Positions 59,641-61,644 of a DNA stretch of 61,644 nt are shown here, piece after piece (the first letter of the stretch is position 1; each line of letters begins with the position of its first letter). Below the pieces are notes generated by a model, which saw only the letters and a program-made list of their open reading frames with translations, was not told where the DNA came from and searched no databases. Position numbers and translations under genes: made by a program. Origin of the DNA: Alphaproteobacteria bacterium UBA7691 (GTDB taxonomy: Bacteria > Pseudomonadota > Alphaproteobacteria > Ferrovibrionales > Ferrovibrionaceae); contig DLGP01000095.1 in NCBI GenBank assembly GCA_002482765.1, positions 201 to 61,844 on the forward strand, read 5' to 3'.

Positions 59641-60843
59641 TCAGGCGCTGCCGGCGCCGAAACCGTAGAGCCAATCCAGGCTGGTGTAGAAATCCGCCGG
59701 GCTTTTGGCGCCGAGCCAGGCATTGCGCGCCAGACGCTGCGCGCCGGCCGGGTGATAGACGTATTCGCCCATGGCGCGCGAGGCCAGTTGCAGCCGCGTG
59801 GTGCGCGGCAGCCGGGCGGCGGCATAGGCTGCCAAAGCCGCCGGAATATCATCCGGTTCTGCGCCGAGTGTTTCACCCAGGCAGACCGCATCCTCCAGCG
59901 CCATGCAGGCGCCCTGGGCCATGTACTGCGTGGTGGGGTGGGCCGCGTCGCCCAGCAGCGTGGTGCGGCCATGCGTCCAGCGGGCGATGGGCTCGCGGTC
60001 GGCGGTGGCCCAGCGCTTCCAGCTTTTGGGCAGGTCGATCAGCTGGCGGGCGCGGGGGCAGATGTCCTGGAAGTAGCTCTGCACTTCCTCGCGGCTGCCC
60101 TCGGTCACACCCCACTCCTCGGTCTCGCGGCTGTGGAAGGTGACGACCACGTTGTACTGCTCGCCGCCGCGCAGCGGATAGTGCACCAGGTGGCAGTGCG
60201 GCCCCACCCAGATGCTGGCGGCATTCCAGCGCAGGTCCTCGGGGAACTCTTCGCGCTCCACCACGGCGCGGTAGACCACATGGCCGGTCACGCGGGCCGG
60301 GTCGCCCACGTACTGCTGGCGCACCACGGACTTCACGCCGTCGGCACCGATCAGTGCCACCCCGCGCCAGGCCTTGCCATGCTGGTCGAAGGCGGTGACG
60401 CCGCTGGCGTCCTGCTCGACGCGCTCGATGCGGGTGTGCGTCTGAAAGGTGACGCGCCCGGTGGCCAACGCGCTCTCCAGCAGGCAGTTGTGCGCATCCA
60501 CGCGGTGGATCACCGCATAGGGGTTGCCGAAGCGGGCACGGAAGGCCTCGCCCGTGGGGATGCGGCCCACCTGGTACTCGTCCAGCGCGTCATGCATCAC
60601 CATGCAGTCGGTGAACACCGAGCGGCTGCGCGCCTGCTCCCCCACGCCCAGGGCATCGAAGGCATGGAAGGCATTGGGCCCCAACTGCATGCCGGCACCG
60701 ATCTCGCCGATGGCCGGCGACTGCTCCAGCACCTGCACAGCAAAGCCCTGCCGCACCAGGGCCAGGGCCGCTGCCAGCCCGCCAATGCCACCGCCCGCCA
60801 CCAGCACGGGAAGGCCTGCGGCGCGCTCATTTGTCTGCTCCAT
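59641..60843 (-). CDS. FAD-dependent monooxygenase, 3-hydroxybenzoate 6-hydroxylase-like
   Basis: 400 residues. The N-terminal G-G-G-I-G-G-L-A-A-A-L (residues about 17-27) is the FAD ADP-binding loop, followed by a central D-G loop (G-A-D-G-V-K-S-V-V) and L-L-G-D-A-A-H-P near 285. The Comamonadaceae-type hydroxylases of the gentisate route match best, converting 3-hydroxybenzoate to gentisate with NADH; salicylate hydroxylases are the main alternative. Base usage changes within the gene: the first about 250 bases at the 3' end look like the rest of the window and the remainder does not. A chimeric origin is possible. Confidence 0.8.
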   Translation of the reverse strand: MEQTNERAAGLPVLVAGGGIGGLAAALALVRQGFAVQVLEQSPAIGEIGAGMQLGPNAFHAFDALGVGEQARSRSVFTDCMVMHDALDEYQVGRIPTGEAFRARFGNPYAVIHRVDAHNCLLESALATGRVTFQTHTRIERVEQDASGVTAFDQHGKAWRGVALIGADGVKSVVRQQYVGDPARVTGHVVYRAVVEREEFPEDLRWNAASIWVGPHCHLVHYPLRGGEQYNVVVTFHSRETEEWGVTEGSREEVQSYFQDICPRARQLIDLPKSWKRWATADREPIARWTHGRTTLLGDAAHPTTQYMAQGACMALEDAVCLGETLGAEPDDIPAALAAYAAARLPRTTRLQLASRAMGEYVYHPAGAQRLARNAWLGAKSPADFYTSLDWLYGFGAGSA

Positions 60844-61054
60844 TGCTCACCTCTTTATTGCATTTAATCAGCATACTGATGATAAGTGTAGCAACATGAC
60901 AGACATGAACGCAAGCTGTCGTTACCCATTTTTGCCGCAACAAGCGCATCAAGGGTTTTCACCGAGCGCATGCGCCGTTTGCCGGATCTATGATTTTCAT
61001 CAGCACACTGTCAATCAGTCATCATACGATCCATCACACCTCCAGGAGGCACCC
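60844..61054. promoter_or_regulatory. Divergent promoter region with repeated ATCAGCAYACTG motif
   Basis: The gap between the hydroxylase and the Bug gene is AT-richer. ATCAGCATACTGAT (60867-60880) is a palindrome with a 4-base centre, and ATCAGCACACTGTC (60999-61012) is a second near-copy. Two copies upstream of both divergent genes are compatible with control by one aromatic-responsive regulator (for example MarR or IclR type); none is visible in the window. Confidence 0.5.
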
Positions 61055-61644
61055 GTGAACCCAACCACCAGACGCCCATTACTCCTATCACTTGCCTGCG
61101 CGGGCATGCTGATGGGCACTGCGGGCACCAGCCATGCCCAGGGCAGCGACTTTCCGAGCAAGCCGGTCACGCTCTACACCGCCTTTGCCGTGGGCAGCGG
61201 GCCCGATGCCGTGCTGCGGCTGGTGGCGCACAAGCTGTCGACCCAGTGGAAGCAGACCGTGACGGTGGACAACCGCCCCGGCGGAGGCGGCTTCATCGCC
61301 ATGGATGCGGCCAAGCGCGGCGCGGCCGACGGTTACACGCTGCTGCAGCTCGACAGCGAGCACCTGGCCGCCGTGCCGCACCTGTACAAGAAGCGCAACG
61401 TCGACACCCTCAAGACCTTCGACCCGGTGGCGCCGCTGTTCCGCACCCCGTTCATGGTGGCGGTGCCGGCCCAGTCGCCCTGGAAGAACATGACCGACCT
61501 GCTGAACGATGCCAAGGCCAAGCCAGGCGGGTTGAGCTATGGATCCTGGGGCGTGGGCAGCCCGGGCCACCTGGGCGGCGAGTGGCTCGAATCCATCACC
61601 GGCGTGCGCATGACCCATGTGCCCTACAAGGAGGTGAGCCAGCT
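61055..61644 (+). CDS. Bug-family (TctC) tripartite transporter binding protein, partial
   Basis: 196 residues before the right window edge. The start is GTG 61055 with AGGAGG five bases upstream. A signal peptide ends near A-G-T-S-H-A, and the body shows F-P-S-K-P-V-T-L, V-D-N-R-P-G-G-G-G near 73 and L-S-Y-G-S-W-G-V-G-S-P-G-H, typical of Bug proteins. These periplasmic proteins bind carboxylates or aromatic acids. Divergent from the hydroxylase, it may feed its substrate, as is usual in Comamonadaceae. Confidence 0.9.
   Translation, partial: MNPTTRRPLLLSLACAGMLMGTAGTSHAQGSDFPSKPVTLYTAFAVGSGPDAVLRLVAHKLSTQWKQTVTVDNRPGGGGFIAMDAAKRGAADGYTLLQLDSEHLAAVPHLYKKRNVDTLKTFDPVAPLFRTPFMVAVPAQSPWKNMTDLLNDAKAKPGGLSYGSWGVGSPGHLGGEWLESITGVRMTHVPYKEVSQ

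Overview
The window is GC-rich and reads as a chromosome segment of an alphaproteobacterium, probably Rhodospirillales-like. This rests on gene order: smr, mltA, a Tim44-like gene, secB, dnaQ, coaE, aroE, maf and the PPDK regulator lie on one side of hemE-hemH-hemJ, and mnmE, mnmG, rsmG, parA and parB lie on the other. That is the conserved origin neighbourhood of the class. I place a candidate oriC at about 22407-22791, between the PPDK-regulator gene and hemE, with several DnaA-box-like sites and an AT-rich tract. Four near-perfect parS sites lie about 20 kb away around mnmG. Most genes left of the candidate origin read leftward and most genes right of it read rightward, as expected for two replichores.

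Left arm (1-22.4 kb): the start of gltD (cut by the window edge), a small secreted protein, an NDUFA9-like protein, an esterase, smr, the lutABC lactate-oxidation genes, a membrane protein, a GNAT enzyme, a PAS-family protein, a DUF3800 gene with foreign-looking composition, a P-loop kinase with DUF2239, a Wzx-like flippase, mltA, a Tim44-like gene, secB, a hybrid sensor kinase, a second PAS protein, dnaQ, coaE, a VapBC-type toxin-antitoxin pair with a striking operator array, aroE, maf and the PPDK regulator.

Right arm (22.8-47.9 kb): haem genes, an RND efflux pair, an acyltransferase divergent from a TetR regulator across a perfect palindrome, tRNA-Leu(UAA), a third PAS protein, a TetR/hydrolase pair, ccdAB, a YyaL-type protein, mnmE, a 3.4-kb insertion of accessory genes (orphan FitA-like antitoxin, Phd/HTH protein, GNAT, MOSC), then mnmG, rsmG, parA and parB. 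An MNT nucleotidyltransferase and a 47-residue HEPN remnant are wedged between parA and parB.

Distal part (47.9-61.6 kb): a compact RNA-repair-like operon (rtcB, CCA-type HD protein, COG3541 nucleotidyltransferase) preceded by a terminator in its own leader; amtB behind a sigma54-like promoter; the Anbu proteasome-homologue locus (ATP-grasp, alpha-E, Anbu) split by a nested repeat cluster and a chemoreceptor with a PilZ domain; and finally a 3-hydroxybenzoate 6-hydroxylase-like gene and a Bug-type binding protein. The last 1.7 kb has the base style of a betaproteobacterium (Comamonadaceae-like). It is either transferred DNA or an assembly join inside the hydroxylase gene.

The most interesting leads are the attenuated RNA-repair operon, the MNT/HEPN remnant inside parAB, the Anbu locus lacking its transglutaminase, the VapBC operator array, and the composition switch at the right end.
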